A stretch of DNA of 64,000 nucleotides from the NCBI RefSeq assembly GCF_014650495.1, contig NZ_BMVB01000008.1, positions 1-64,000 of the forward strand. Reading direction: 5' to 3'. The notes beneath the pieces were generated by a model. The model did not search any database, was not told where the DNA came from, and worked only from the letters and a program-made list of their open reading frames with translations. The position numbers and the translations under genes are program-made. Source of the DNA: Streptomyces cinnamoneus. Its GTDB lineage: Bacteria > Actinomycetota > Actinomycetes > Streptomycetales > Streptomycetaceae. Shown in pieces: positions 45,616 through 54,430 of the stretch. Positions within the stretch are counted from its first letter, which is position 1, and every line of letters begins with the position of its first letter.

Positions 45616-46587
45616 GTGACCCTCGCCCCCTCCCATGACGGCCAGGCCGTGTGGAGCGACGCCCGCCTGCTGTACGCGCTCGAAGAGGTCGTCGAGACCG
45701 AGCTCAACCGGCACCTGAAGGTGGCCAAGGAATGGATGCCCCACGAGTACGTGCCGTGGAGCGACGGGCGCAACTTCGACGGTCCGCTGGGCGGTGACGC
45801 CTGGCTCCCGGAGCAGTCGAAGGTCTCGGACATCGCCCGCACCGCCCTCGTGGTCAACCTGCTGACCGAGGACAACCTCCCCAGCTACCACCACGAGATC
45901 GCCTCGCTCTTCGGCCGTGACGGCGCCTGGGGCAGCTGGGTGCACCGCTGGACGGCGGAGGAGGGCCGGCACGGCATCGTGATGCGGGACTACCTGCTCA
46001 CCTCGCGGGCCGTCGACCCGATCGCGCTGGAGCGCTTCCGCATGCAGCACATGTCGGAGGGGTTCGAGTCCGACAACCGCCACAGCATGCTGCACTCGGT
46101 GGCCTACGTCGCCTTCCAGGAGCTGGCGACCCGCATCTCGCACCGCAACACCGGCCACCACTCCGGTGACCCGGTCTGCGACCGCATGCTCGCGCGCATC
46201 GCCACCGACGAGAACCTGCACATGGTCTTCTACCGCAACCTGCTGGGGAAGTCCTTCGAGCTGGCGCCCGACCAGACGATGTCCGCCGTGCGCGACGTGG
46301 TGGTCGGCTTCCGGATGCCCGGCCACGGCATGCCCGGCTTCGAGCGTGCGGCCGCCCAGATGGCCATCGGGGGCATCTACAACCTGCGCATCCACCACGA
46401 CGACGTGCTGCAGCCGGTGCTGCGCTTCCTGAAGGTCCTGGAGATCACGGGCCTGGGCCCGGAGGGTCTGCGCGCCCAGGAGGAGCTCGGGCTGTTCATG
46501 GGTGGTCTCGACGACCAGGCGCGGAAGTTCGACGAGAAGCGCGAGGCGCTGCTGGCCCGCCGGCGGGCCCGGGCCGAGAAGGGCTGA
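45616..46587 (+). CDS. Acyl-ACP desaturase (diiron, FA_desaturase_2)
   Basis: 323-aa soluble diiron desaturase that introduces a double bond into acyl-ACP. GTG 45616 is chosen for AGGAG six bases upstream; the longer frame from 45547 runs through the operator. Iron ligands: a first helix Glu in LEEVVETELNRH, the paired E115-E116GRH119, and D198-E199NLH202, giving the two ExxH clusters of the stearoyl-ACP/DesA1-DesA2 class. Likely roles are membrane fluidity or lipid precursor supply. Expression is probably controlled through the palindrome at 45577-45594. A strong terminator follows. Confidence 0.93.
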   Translation: MTLAPSHDGQAVWSDARLLYALEEVVETELNRHLKVAKEWMPHEYVPWSDGRNFDGPLGGDAWLPEQSKVSDIARTALVVNLLTEDNLPSYHHEIASLFGRDGAWGSWVHRWTAEEGRHGIVMRDYLLTSRAVDPIALERFRMQHMSEGFESDNRHSMLHSVAYVAFQELATRISHRNTGHHSGDPVCDRMLARIATDENLHMVFYRNLLGKSFELAPDQTMSAVRDVVVGFRMPGHGMPGFERAAAQMAIGGIYNLRIHHDDVLQPVLRFLKVLEITGLGPEGLRAQEELGLFMGGLDDQARKFDEKREALLARRRARAEKG

Positions 46588-46593
46588 AACGAC

Positions 46594-46628
46594 GGGGGCG
46601 CCCCGGACCGGACGGTCCGGGGCGCCCC
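46594..46628. terminator. Strong terminator between desaturase and pepN
   Basis: GGGGCGCCCCGGACC (46595-46609) pairs with GGTCCGGGGCGCCCC (46614-46628), a 15-bp stem with a tiny loop, between convergent genes. Confidence 0.88.
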
Positions 46629-46638
46629 GTGCGCGGTC

Positions 46639-49209
46639 TCAGACGGCGGCGGCCGCGTCAGCGGCCTGGGCCTTCAGCGCCCGCTCGACGCCCGCGCGGG
46701 ACTCGGTGACCAGGCGGCGCAGCGCCGCGTTGGGCTCGGCCGAGGCCAGCCAGGCGTCGGTCGCGTCCAGGGTGGCCTGGGAGACCTGCAGGGCGGGGAA
46801 GAGCCCGACGGCGATCTGCTGGGCCATCTCGTGGCTGCGCTTCGCCCAGACGTCCTTGACCACCGCGAAGTACTTCTCGGCGTAGGGGGCGAGCAGCTCG
46901 CGCTGGTCGGCCTGCTGGAAGCCGCCGATGACCGACTCCTGCACCGCGTTGGGCAGCTTGTCGGACTCGATCACCGAGGCCCACGCCGCGGCCTTCGCCT
47001 CGGCCGTCGGCCGTGCGGCCCGCGCCCAGGCCGCGTGCTCCTCGCCCGCGGAGGTCTTGTCGCGCTCCAGCTCGGCGTCGATGGCCTTCTCGTCCGCGCG
47101 GCCCGTCGCGGCCAGCCGGCCGAGCAGGTCCCAGCGCAGCTCGGTGTCGACGGTCAGGCCCTCGATGGACTCGCTGCCGTCCAGCAGCGCGGCCAGGAGG
47201 TCGAGCTGCTCGTCGGTGCGGGCGGTGGCGGCGAAGGCGCGGGCCCACGCCAGCTGGTGGTCGCTGCCCGGCTTCGCCGCGCGCAGGTGCTCCAGCGTGG
47301 CCTCGGTCCACTTCGCCAGGCCCGTCTCGCGCCAGGTGGGCGCGGCGTACAGGTCGACGGCCGTCTTCACCTGGCGCTGCAGCGACTGCACCACGCCGAT
47401 GTCGGACTCCTTGGCGATGCCCGAGAGCACCAGGTCCAGGTAGTCGCGGGTGGCCAGCTCGCCGTCGCGGGTCATGTCCCAGGCGGAGGCCCAGCACAGC
47501 GCCCGGGGGAGGGACTCGGAGAAGTCGCCCAGGTGCTGGGTGACGGTCGCCAGCGACTCGGAGTCCAGGCGCACCTTGGCGTACGACAGGTCGTCGTCGT
47601 TGAGCAGCACGACCGCCGGGCGGGCCCTGCCGGCCAGCTGCGGGACGTCGGTCAGCTCGCCGTCGACGTCCAGCTCGATGCGGTCCTTGCGGACCAGCTT
47701 GCCGTTCTCGTGCTCGTACAGGCCGATCGCGATGCGGTGCGGGCGCAGCACCGGCTCGCCCTTGGCGCCGGCGGGCAGCGCGGGGGCCTCCTGCTTGACG
47801 GCGAAGGAGGTGATGATGCCGGCCGCGTCCGTGCTGACCTCCGGGCGCAGGATGTTGATGCCGGCCGTCTCCAGCCACTTCTTCGACCAGGTGCTCAGGT
47901 CGCGGCCGGAGGTCTTCTCCAGCGCGCCGAGCAGGTCGGACAGGCGGGTGTTGCCGAAGGCGTGCTCCTTGAAGTACGCCTGGACGCCGGTGAAGAACGC
48001 GTCCATGCCGACGTAGGCGACGAGCTGCTTGAGGACGGACGCGCCCTTGGCGTAGGTGATGCCGTCGAAGTTGACGAGCACGTCGTCGAGGTCGCGGATG
48101 TCCGCCATGATCGGGTGGGTGGAGGGCAGCTGGTCCTGCCGGTAGGCCCAGGTCTTCATGGAGTTGGCGAACGTCGTCCACGAGTGGGGCCACTTGCTGC
48201 CGGGCGCGTACGCCTGGCAGGCGATGGAGGTGTAGGTGGCGAACGACTCGTTCAGCCACAGGTCGTTCCACCACTCCATGGTGACCAGGTCGCCGAACCA
48301 CATGTGCGCCAGCTCGTGCAGGATCGTCTCCGCACGCACCTCGTACGCGGCGTCCGTGACCTTCGAGCGGAAGACGTACTGGTCGCGGATGGTGACCGCG
48401 CCCGCGTTCTCCATCGCGCCCGCGTTGAACTCCGGCACGAAGAGCTGGTCGTACTTGGCGAAGGGGTAGGCGTAGTCGAACTTCTCCTGGAACCAGTCGA
48501 AGCCCTGCCGCGTGACCTCGAAGATCGCGTCGGCGTCCAGGAACTCGGCCAGCGAGGGGCGGCAGTAGATGCCCAGCGGGACGGTCTGCCCGTCCTTCTC
48601 GTACGTGCTGTGCACCGCGTGGTACGGGCCGGCGATCAGCGCGGTGATGTACGTGGAGATGCGCGGGGTCGGCTCGAAGCGCCAGATGTTGTCGGCAGGG
48701 CGCTCGGGGGTGGGCGAGTTGGAGATGACCGTCCAGCCCTCGGGGGCCTTCACGGTGAACTGGAACGTCGCCTTCAGGTCGGGCTGCTCGAAGGAGGCGA
48801 AGACGCGGCGGGCGTCCGGCACCTCGAACTGGGTGTAGAGGTACGCCTGCTGGTCCACGGGGTCGACGAAGCGGTGCAGGCCCTCGCCCGTGTTGGTGTA
48901 CGCGCAGTCGGCGACGACCTTCAGCTCGTTGCGGCCGGCCACCAGGCCCGGCAGCGCGATGCGGCTGTCGGCGAAGACCTCGGCCGCATCGAGGGCGGTG
49001 CCGTTCAGCACGACCTCGTGGACCGCCGGCGCGACGAGGTCGATGAAGGAGTCGCCCGGCTCCGTGGCGTCGAAGCGCACCGTCGTGACGGACCGGTAGG
49101 TGCCGCCCTCCTGTGCGCCGGAGAGGTCGAGGTCGATCTCGTACGCATCCACGGCGAGCAGCCGCGCCCGCTGCTGCGCCTCTTCGCGGGTCAGGTTCGT
49201 TCCGGGCAC
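46639..49209 (-). CDS. pepN: Aminopeptidase N (M1), first paralogue
   Basis: 856-aa cytosolic zinc aminopeptidase. GTG 49209 follows AAGGAGATGCCCCG. The beta-sandwich N-domain precedes the substrate-anchoring GAMENAGAV and the zinc site HELAHMWFGDLVTMEWW (HEXXH from H298, with the third Glu in LNESFATY). The C-terminal ERAP1-like helical domain runs to the end. It trims N-terminal residues from peptides. It has no signal peptide. The second paralogue lies at 51691 on the other strand; both share the start PGxNLTREEA. The gene is divergent from sodF. Confidence 0.96.
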   Translation of the reverse strand: MPGTNLTREEAQQRARLLAVDAYEIDLDLSGAQEGGTYRSVTTVRFDATEPGDSFIDLVAPAVHEVVLNGTALDAAEVFADSRIALPGLVAGRNELKVVADCAYTNTGEGLHRFVDPVDQQAYLYTQFEVPDARRVFASFEQPDLKATFQFTVKAPEGWTVISNSPTPERPADNIWRFEPTPRISTYITALIAGPYHAVHSTYEKDGQTVPLGIYCRPSLAEFLDADAIFEVTRQGFDWFQEKFDYAYPFAKYDQLFVPEFNAGAMENAGAVTIRDQYVFRSKVTDAAYEVRAETILHELAHMWFGDLVTMEWWNDLWLNESFATYTSIACQAYAPGSKWPHSWTTFANSMKTWAYRQDQLPSTHPIMADIRDLDDVLVNFDGITYAKGASVLKQLVAYVGMDAFFTGVQAYFKEHAFGNTRLSDLLGALEKTSGRDLSTWSKKWLETAGINILRPEVSTDAAGIITSFAVKQEAPALPAGAKGEPVLRPHRIAIGLYEHENGKLVRKDRIELDVDGELTDVPQLAGRARPAVVLLNDDDLSYAKVRLDSESLATVTQHLGDFSESLPRALCWASAWDMTRDGELATRDYLDLVLSGIAKESDIGVVQSLQRQVKTAVDLYAAPTWRETGLAKWTEATLEHLRAAKPGSDHQLAWARAFAATARTDEQLDLLAALLDGSESIEGLTVDTELRWDLLGRLAATGRADEKAIDAELERDKTSAGEEHAAWARAARPTAEAKAAAWASVIESDKLPNAVQESVIGGFQQADQRELLAPYAEKYFAVVKDVWAKRSHEMAQQIAVGLFPALQVSQATLDATDAWLASAEPNAALRRLVTESRAGVERALKAQAADAAAAV

Positions 49210-49417
49210 CGGGGCATCTCCTTAGCGTTCTGCACTATCGCGACGTCCGGCCATCCTTCCACGCCGTCGCTGTGCGTGGCGGTTCGTACGCTCACGGCGG
49301 AGGGGTCGCGCGCCCCGGCCGGCGAGCCCGATCCCCGGGACCTAGGCCGCCTCCGACTTTGGACCGAGGCGTGCCCCCGTGACCGCATTTCAGATGCTCT
49401 TGCTGGTAGCGTTCACC

Positions 49418-49432
49418 TGCAAGTTCATTGCA
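49418..49432. promoter_or_regulatory. Nur box in front of sodF
   Basis: TGCAA-GTTCA-TTGCA matches the nickel-regulator consensus tGCaa-N5-ttGCa exactly and lies 23 bases before the sodF ATG. Known: with nickel, Nur represses sodF while the Ni-SOD gene sodN is expressed. Two GTTCA direct repeats 12 bases apart overlap the box. Confidence 0.85.
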
Positions 49433-49454
49433 ATAAGCAGTCGGAGGGCTCGGC

Positions 49455-50096
49455 ATGGCCATCTACACACTTCCCGAACTTCCGTACGATTACGCGGCTC
49501 TGCAGCCCGTCATCGACGCGAAGATCATCGAGCTGCACCACGACAAGCACCACGCCGCGTACGTCAAGGGCGCCAACGACACGCTGGAGCAGCTCGCCGA
49601 GGCTCGTGACAAGGACCAGTGGGGTGCGATCAACGGCCTGGAGAAGAGCCTGGCCTTCCACCTCTCCGGCCACATCCTGCACAGCATCTACTGGCAGAAC
49701 ATGACCGGCGACGGCGGCGGCGAGCCCCTCGACAAGGACGGCGTGGGCGAGCTCGCGGACGCCATCGCCGAGTCCTTCGGCTCCTTCGCCAAGTTCAAGG
49801 CGCAGCTGACCAAGGCGTCCGCCACCACCCAGGGCTCCGGCTGGGGCGTGCTCGCCTACGAGCCGATCAGCGGCCGCCTGATCGTCGAGCAGGTCTACGA
49901 CCACCAGGGCAACGTGGGCCAGGGCTCCGTGCCGATCCTGGTCTTCGACGCCTGGGAGCACGCCTTCTACCTGCAGTACAAGAACCAGAAGGTGGACTTC
50001 ATCGACGCCATGTGGGCCGTCGTCAACTGGCAGGACGTCAACGCGCGCTACCTCGCGGCGAAGGAAAAGGGCAGCTCCATCATCCTGGCGCCCTGA
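49455..50096 (+). CDS. sodF: Iron superoxide dismutase SodF
   Basis: 213-aa Fe/Mn-type superoxide dismutase, with CGGAGGG before the ATG. It starts [18 protein letters not shown]. Metal ligands sit in [11 protein letters not shown] (first His), [13 protein letters not shown] (second His) and [19 protein letters not shown] (Asp and His). [11 protein letters not shown] and [11 protein letters not shown] complete the fold. It removes cytosolic superoxide when nickel is scarce. Control: the Nur box just upstream. A long hairpin closes the 3' UTR, from which a regulatory RNA is known in S. coelicolor. Confidence 0.96.
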   Translation: MAIYTLPELPYDYAALQPVIDAKIIELHHDKHHAAYVKGANDTLEQLAEARDKDQWGAINGLEKSLAFHLSGHILHSIYWQNMTGDGGGEPLDKDGVGELADAIAESFGSFAKFKAQLTKASATTQGSGWGVLAYEPISGRLIVEQVYDHQGNVGQGSVPILVFDAWEHAFYLQYKNQKVDFIDAMWAVVNWQDVNARYLAAKEKGSSIILAP

Positions 50097-50198
50097 CCCA
50101 CCCCCCAGGCCGCCTGCTCGTGATCGTCTTCTCACCCTTCACGCGGCGGGCGCACAAGGAGGCCCCCGCGCGGTCGGATCGCGCGGGGGCCTCCCCTG
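50097..50198 (+). ncRNA. Candidate s-SodF small RNA from the sodF 3' UTR
   Basis: In S. coelicolor a roughly 90-nt RNA is processed from the sodF 3' UTR and blocks sodN mRNA. Here the 3' UTR is of that size, has a pyrimidine-rich segment (TCGTCTTCTCACCCTTCAC, 50125-50143) able to pair with a purine-rich ribosome site, and ends in a perfect hairpin. The sodN gene is not in the window, so pairing cannot be checked. The 5' end is a guess. Confidence 0.4.
50158..50194. terminator. sodF terminator hairpin
   Basis: GGAGGCCCCCGCGCG (50158-50172) pairs perfectly with CGCGCGGGGGCCTCC (50180-50194) across a 7-base loop. It ends just before the convergent gene at 50206. Confidence 0.92.
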
Positions 50199-50205
50199 CA
50201 TTCCA

Positions 50206-50841
50206 TCATTCCGGGCGGGCGTGGCCGAACGCCTCGCCGGACACCGTGAACTCCCTCGCCAGCCCGGTCTCGTGCAAGCGGGCGAAGGGAGTGAACGGCA
50301 CCCCCATCTCCGACTTGCCGCGGTCGAAGTTCCACGCCTTCTGCACCGCGAAGCGGTAGTCCACGACCGTGCCCCCGGCGGCGTCCACCCGGACCGTGCC
50401 GGTCAGCCGGAACTCCGCGCAGCGCAGCGCCAGCCACCAGTCACGACTCGCCCGGCGGGTGATGAGCACATCGCGCCAGCCGCTGTCGGCGGGGTACGCG
50501 GCAGGGCCGCCCGGCCCGGCCCGCCACCGCTCCAGCGCCTCCTCCCGCCACCGCCGCAGCTGCTCGGCGGCGGCCGAGCGGACGGCCTCCAGCGCCAGCA
50601 GCGCCTCGGCGTCCACCCGGCGGGCGGTGCCCGTGCCGCGCAGGTAGTGCCGCAGCATGCCCGCCGCCTGCCGCAGCCCGAGCAGCGCCCACAGCGCGGC
50701 CAGCGCATGGCACGCCAGCAGCGTGATCAGGTCGTACGGACGCGGGGGCAGCTCCGCGTAGGCGGCGTTGGGGCACGGCGGCACCGCCTCGGCCCAGCCG
50801 CCGTCGCGGCCGAGCGGCCGCGAGAGGTCGGTCTGGCCCAT
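50206..50841 (-). CDS. Hypothetical protein with one helix, near sodF
   Basis: 211-aa protein. The N-terminal third contains a hydrophobic stretch (PYDLITLLACHALAALWALL) that may be a single membrane helix or a buried core helix. A basic helical middle follows (LRRWREEALERWRAGP). The C-terminal half predicts beta strands (AEFRLTGTVRVDAAGGTVVD). No recognised domain or catalytic motif. It converges on the sodF terminator and lies 67 bases after the DsbA-like gene. The family is not recognised. Confidence 0.75.
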   Translation of the reverse strand: MGQTDLSRPLGRDGGWAEAVPPCPNAAYAELPPRPYDLITLLACHALAALWALLGLRQAAGMLRHYLRGTGTARRVDAEALLALEAVRSAAAEQLRRWREEALERWRAGPGGPAAYPADSGWRDVLITRRASRDWWLALRCAEFRLTGTVRVDAAGGTVVDYRFAVQKAWNFDRGKSEMGVPFTPFARLHETGLAREFTVSGEAFGHARPE

Positions 50842-50908
50842 ACCGGGACATTAAAGGACCGCCCCCGTGTCCGCAGGTCGACGCCGCGGCCGACCGCCGG
50901 GGAGCGCC

Positions 50909-51544
50909 TCAGTCGAAGACCGGGCCCACCGTCCGGGTCCGCTTGATCTCGTAGAAGCCCGGCGTGCCGGCGACCAGCAGGGTGCCGTCCCACAGCCGTG
51001 CCGCAGCCTCCCCCTTGGGGGCCGGGGTGACGACCGGGCCGAAGAAGGCGATCTCGGCGCCGTCCGCACCGGGCACGGCGATGATCGGGGTGCCGACGTC
51101 CTGGCCGACCTTCTCGATGCCCTCCTTGTGGGAGAGGCGCAGGTCCTCGTCGTGGGCGTCGGAGCCGTACGCCTCGACCAGCCGCGCCGGCAGCCCGGCC
51201 GCCGCCAGCGCCGCCTCGACGGTCTCCCGGGTGCGCGGCTGATCCTGGACGTGGAAGCGGATGCCGATCTCGGTGTAGAGGCGGCCCAGCACCTCCTCGC
51301 CGAACTCCTTCGCGGCCGCTATGCACACCCGCACCGGGCCCCAGGCGTCGGTGCGCAGGTACTCCCGGTACTCCTCGGGCACCTGGTCGATCTTGTCCTC
51401 GTTGAGCACGGCCAGGCTCATGACGTGCCAGCGCACGTCGACGGGCCGCACCTTCTCGACCTCCAGCATCCAGCGCGAGGTCATCCAGGCCCAGGGGCAG
51501 GCGGGGTCGAACCAGAAGCGGGCGGTCACTCTCTGCGCGGTCAC
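50909..51544 (-). CDS. DsbA-family protein, monothiol Rv2466c-like
   Basis: 211-aa cytosolic thioredoxin-fold protein with an inserted helical domain. The start RVTARFWFDPACPWAWMTSR matches the mycothiol-dependent oxidoreductase Rv2466c. Further family stretches are WHVMSLAVLNEDK, ETVEAALAAAGLPARL and GTPIIAV (the cis-Pro loop). The active site reads C-P-W-A, so only the first Cys of the CxxC motif is present. A monothiol mechanism with mycothiol is likely. GTG 51544 has GAGGAGA upstream. Divergent from the second pepN gene. Confidence 0.9.
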   Translation of the reverse strand: MTAQRVTARFWFDPACPWAWMTSRWMLEVEKVRPVDVRWHVMSLAVLNEDKIDQVPEEYREYLRTDAWGPVRVCIAAAKEFGEEVLGRLYTEIGIRFHVQDQPRTRETVEAALAAAGLPARLVEAYGSDAHDEDLRLSHKEGIEKVGQDVGTPIIAVPGADGAEIAFFGPVVTPAPKGEAAARLWDGTLLVAGTPGFYEIKRTRTVGPVFD

Positions 51545-51648
51545 GCGAATCTCCTCCGAGGGGTCGATGCGTCTCTGACGAGGGCAACGAGCTGGACAGT
51601 CAGTGATTCAACAAGCACCCCCCGTGCCATGATTCCTGATGTTTCGCA

Positions 51649-51663
51649 TGATCTGAGTGATCA
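51649..51663. promoter_or_regulatory. Short inverted repeat in dsbA-like/pepN divergent region
   Basis: TGATC-TGAGT-GATCA, a 5-bp-arm inverted repeat 28 bases before the second pepN start. It is short enough to be chance. Confidence 0.2.
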
Positions 51664-51690
51664 ATCCGATGAAGACGAGGGAGCCGCGTC

Positions 51691-54303
51691 GTGCCCGGAG
51701 AGAACCTGACCCGTGAGGAAGCCCGCCTCCGCGCCCGGCTGCTGGGCGTGGACGCCTACGAGGTGGCGCTCGACCTGCGCTCCGCGGTGGGTGCGGGTCC
51801 GGCGGCGGGTGCCGGCCCGCGCACGTTCCGCTCGGTGACCACGATCCGCTTCCGCTGCGCCGAGCCGGGCACGGCGACCTTCGCCGACCTCGTGGCCCCC
51901 TCCGTGACGTCGGTCACCCTCAACGGCCGGGAGCTGGACCCGAAGGCGGTCTTCGACGGCGCCCGCATCGCCCTGGAGGACCTGGCCGCCGAGAACGTCC
52001 TGGTCGTCGACGCCCAGTGCGCCTACAGCCGCACCGGCGAGGGCATGCACCGCTTCGCCGACCCGGAGGACGGCGAGGTCTACCTCTACACCCAATACGA
52101 GCCCGCCGACGCCCGCCGCGTCTTCGCCACCTTCGAGCAGCCCGACCTCAAGGCCCCCTTCACCTTCTCCGTCACCGCCCCCGCCGCCTGGACGGTGCTG
52201 AGCAACGGCGAGCAGGACGGCGAGGCCGAGCCCGTCGCCGGGGACGCCGCCTCGGCCACCTGGCGCTTCGTGCCCACCCGGCCCATCTCCACCTACATCA
52301 CGGCCGTCGTCGCCGGCCCGTACCACGTCGTGCGCGACCACTACACCCGCACGTCCGCCGACGGCACCGTCCTGGAGATCCCGCTCGGCGCCCTGTGCCG
52401 CAAGGGCCTGGCCCGCCACTTCGACGCCGACGACGTCTTCGCCGTCACCAAGCAGGGCCTGGACTTCTTCCACGACCACTTCGACTACCCGTACCCCTTC
52501 GGCAAGTACGACCAGGCGTTCGTGCCGGAGTACAACATCGGCGCCATGGAGAACCCCGGCTGCGTGACCTTCCGCGAGGAGTTCGTCTTCCGCGGCAAGG
52601 TGACGCAGGCGGCCTACGAGCGCCGGGCCAACGTCATCCTGCACGAGATGGCGCACATGTGGTTCGGCGACCTGGTGACCATGGAGTGGTGGGACGACCT
52701 GTGGCTCAAGGAGTCCTTCGCGGACTTCATGGGCTCCTTCTCCCTCGTCGAGGCGACCCGCTTCACCAACGGCTGGGTGACCTTCGCCAACAACCGCAAG
52801 GCATGGGCCTACCGCGCCGACCAGCTGCCCTCCACCCACCCGGTCACGGCCGACATCCACGACCTGGAGGACGCCAAGCTCAACTTCGACGGCATCACCT
52901 ACGCCAAGGGCGCCTCCGTCCTCAAGCAGCTCGTCGCCTACGCCGGCCGCGACGCCTTCCTGGAGGGCGCCCGCCGCTACTTCAAGCGCCACGCCTACGG
53001 CAACACCCGCCTGACCGACCTGCTGGAGGTGCTCCAGGAGACCTCCGGCCGCGACATGGCCGCCTGGTCGCGCTCCTGGCTGCAGACCGCCGGCGTCAAC
53101 TCCCTGACCCCGCTGGCCACCTACGACGCCGCCGACCGCATCACCGAGCTCGCCATCCTGCAGGAGGCCCCCGCCGGCCACCCCGAGCTGCGCCCGCACC
53201 GCGTGGCCGTCGGCCTCTACCGCCGCCGCGAGGCGGGCGGTGCGCTGGAGCGCTACGCCCGGGCCGAGGTCGACGTCGCCGGCCCGCGCACGGTCGTCAC
53301 GGAGCTGGCCGGGGCCGAGCGGCCCGAGCTCATCCTGGTCAACGACGACGACCTCACCTACTGCAAGATCCGCTTCGACGAGGGCTCGCTGGCCACCCTG
53401 CGCGCGCACCTGGGCGACCTCACCGACCCGCTGGCCCGCGCGCTGTGCTGGTCCGCGCTGTGGAACCTCACCCGCGACGGGCTGATGCCCACCCGCGACT
53501 ACCTGGAGCTGGTCCAGCGCTTCGCGGGCGCCGAGACCGACATCGGCGTCCTGCAGATGGTCCAGGCGTGGGCCAGTGGCGCCCTCGTCCACTACGCGGC
53601 CCCCGCCCGGCGCGAGCAGGCCGGCCGCGAGCTCGCCCAGAGCGCGCTGCGCGAGCTGCGCCTCGCCGAGCCCGGCAGCGGCCACCAGCTGACCTGGGCC
53701 CGCTTCTTCGCCGAGCTCGCGGAGACCGAGCCGGACCTGCAGCTGCTGCACGGCCTGCTGGACGGCAGCGGGAAGGTCGACGGCCTGGACGTGGACCAGG
53801 AGCTGCGCTGGACGTTGCTGTGCGCACTCGCCGCCCGCGGCGCCGCCGACGAGGCGACGCTCGCCGCCGAGCTGGCCCGGGACGACACGGCCTCCGGCCG
53901 GCGCCACCACGTCCGCTGCCTCGCCTCCCGCCCGTCGGCCGAGGTCAAGGCCGAGGCGTGGGCGTCGGTCGTCGACTCCGACACGCTCTCCAACGCCCTC
54001 GCCGAGGCCACCATCGCCGGCTTCGCCCAGCCCTCCCAGCGGGAGCTGCTGGCGCCGTTCGCGCCGCGCTACTTCGAGGTGATCGAGCGCATCTGGAGCG
54101 AGCGGTCCATCGAGATCGCCATGGCGGTCGTCCGCGGCCTCTACCCGGCGCTGCAGGACGACCGGGAGACGCTGGAGGCCACGGACGCCTGGCTGCGGGC
54201 GCACGAGGACGCGCCCCCTGCCCTGCGCCGGCTGGTGCTGGAGGCCCGCGACGACCTGGCGCGGGCCCTGCGCGCGCAGGAGTGCGACGCCACGGCGGGC
54301 TGA
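51691..54303 (+). CDS. pepN: Aminopeptidase N (M1), second paralogue
   Basis: 870-aa zinc aminopeptidase starting at a GTG behind GAGGGAG. It has GAMENPGCV for substrate anchoring and HEMAHMWFGDLVTMEWW (H318) with LKESFADF supplying the third ligand. Compared with the paralogue at 46639-49209 it has a short Gly/Ala insert near residue 35 (VGAGPAAGAGP), and Pro in place of Ala after GAMEN. The overall plan and length are the same, including the helical C-terminal domain. No signal peptide. It probably has a different peptide preference or expression time. Confidence 0.96.
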   Translation: MPGENLTREEARLRARLLGVDAYEVALDLRSAVGAGPAAGAGPRTFRSVTTIRFRCAEPGTATFADLVAPSVTSVTLNGRELDPKAVFDGARIALEDLAAENVLVVDAQCAYSRTGEGMHRFADPEDGEVYLYTQYEPADARRVFATFEQPDLKAPFTFSVTAPAAWTVLSNGEQDGEAEPVAGDAASATWRFVPTRPISTYITAVVAGPYHVVRDHYTRTSADGTVLEIPLGALCRKGLARHFDADDVFAVTKQGLDFFHDHFDYPYPFGKYDQAFVPEYNIGAMENPGCVTFREEFVFRGKVTQAAYERRANVILHEMAHMWFGDLVTMEWWDDLWLKESFADFMGSFSLVEATRFTNGWVTFANNRKAWAYRADQLPSTHPVTADIHDLEDAKLNFDGITYAKGASVLKQLVAYAGRDAFLEGARRYFKRHAYGNTRLTDLLEVLQETSGRDMAAWSRSWLQTAGVNSLTPLATYDAADRITELAILQEAPAGHPELRPHRVAVGLYRRREAGGALERYARAEVDVAGPRTVVTELAGAERPELILVNDDDLTYCKIRFDEGSLATLRAHLGDLTDPLARALCWSALWNLTRDGLMPTRDYLELVQRFAGAETDIGVLQMVQAWASGALVHYAAPARREQAGRELAQSALRELRLAEPGSGHQLTWARFFAELAETEPDLQLLHGLLDGSGKVDGLDVDQELRWTLLCALAARGAADEATLAAELARDDTASGRRHHVRCLASRPSAEVKAEAWASVVDSDTLSNALAEATIAGFAQPSQRELLAPFAPRYFEVIERIWSERSIEIAMAVVRGLYPALQDDRETLEATDAWLRAHEDAPPALRRLVLEARDDLARALRAQECDATAG

Positions 54304-54430
54304 CCGCCGGCCGCCGGCGGGCCCGGCGACGGTTCCCGAACGCCGTTGACATCGAACGGCGTTGTCCTGAATTGTCGACGGGCCCGTAACAGCGGTTAGG
54401 GGGTGGGCGCGGGGCGGGAATGGCCGGGGC

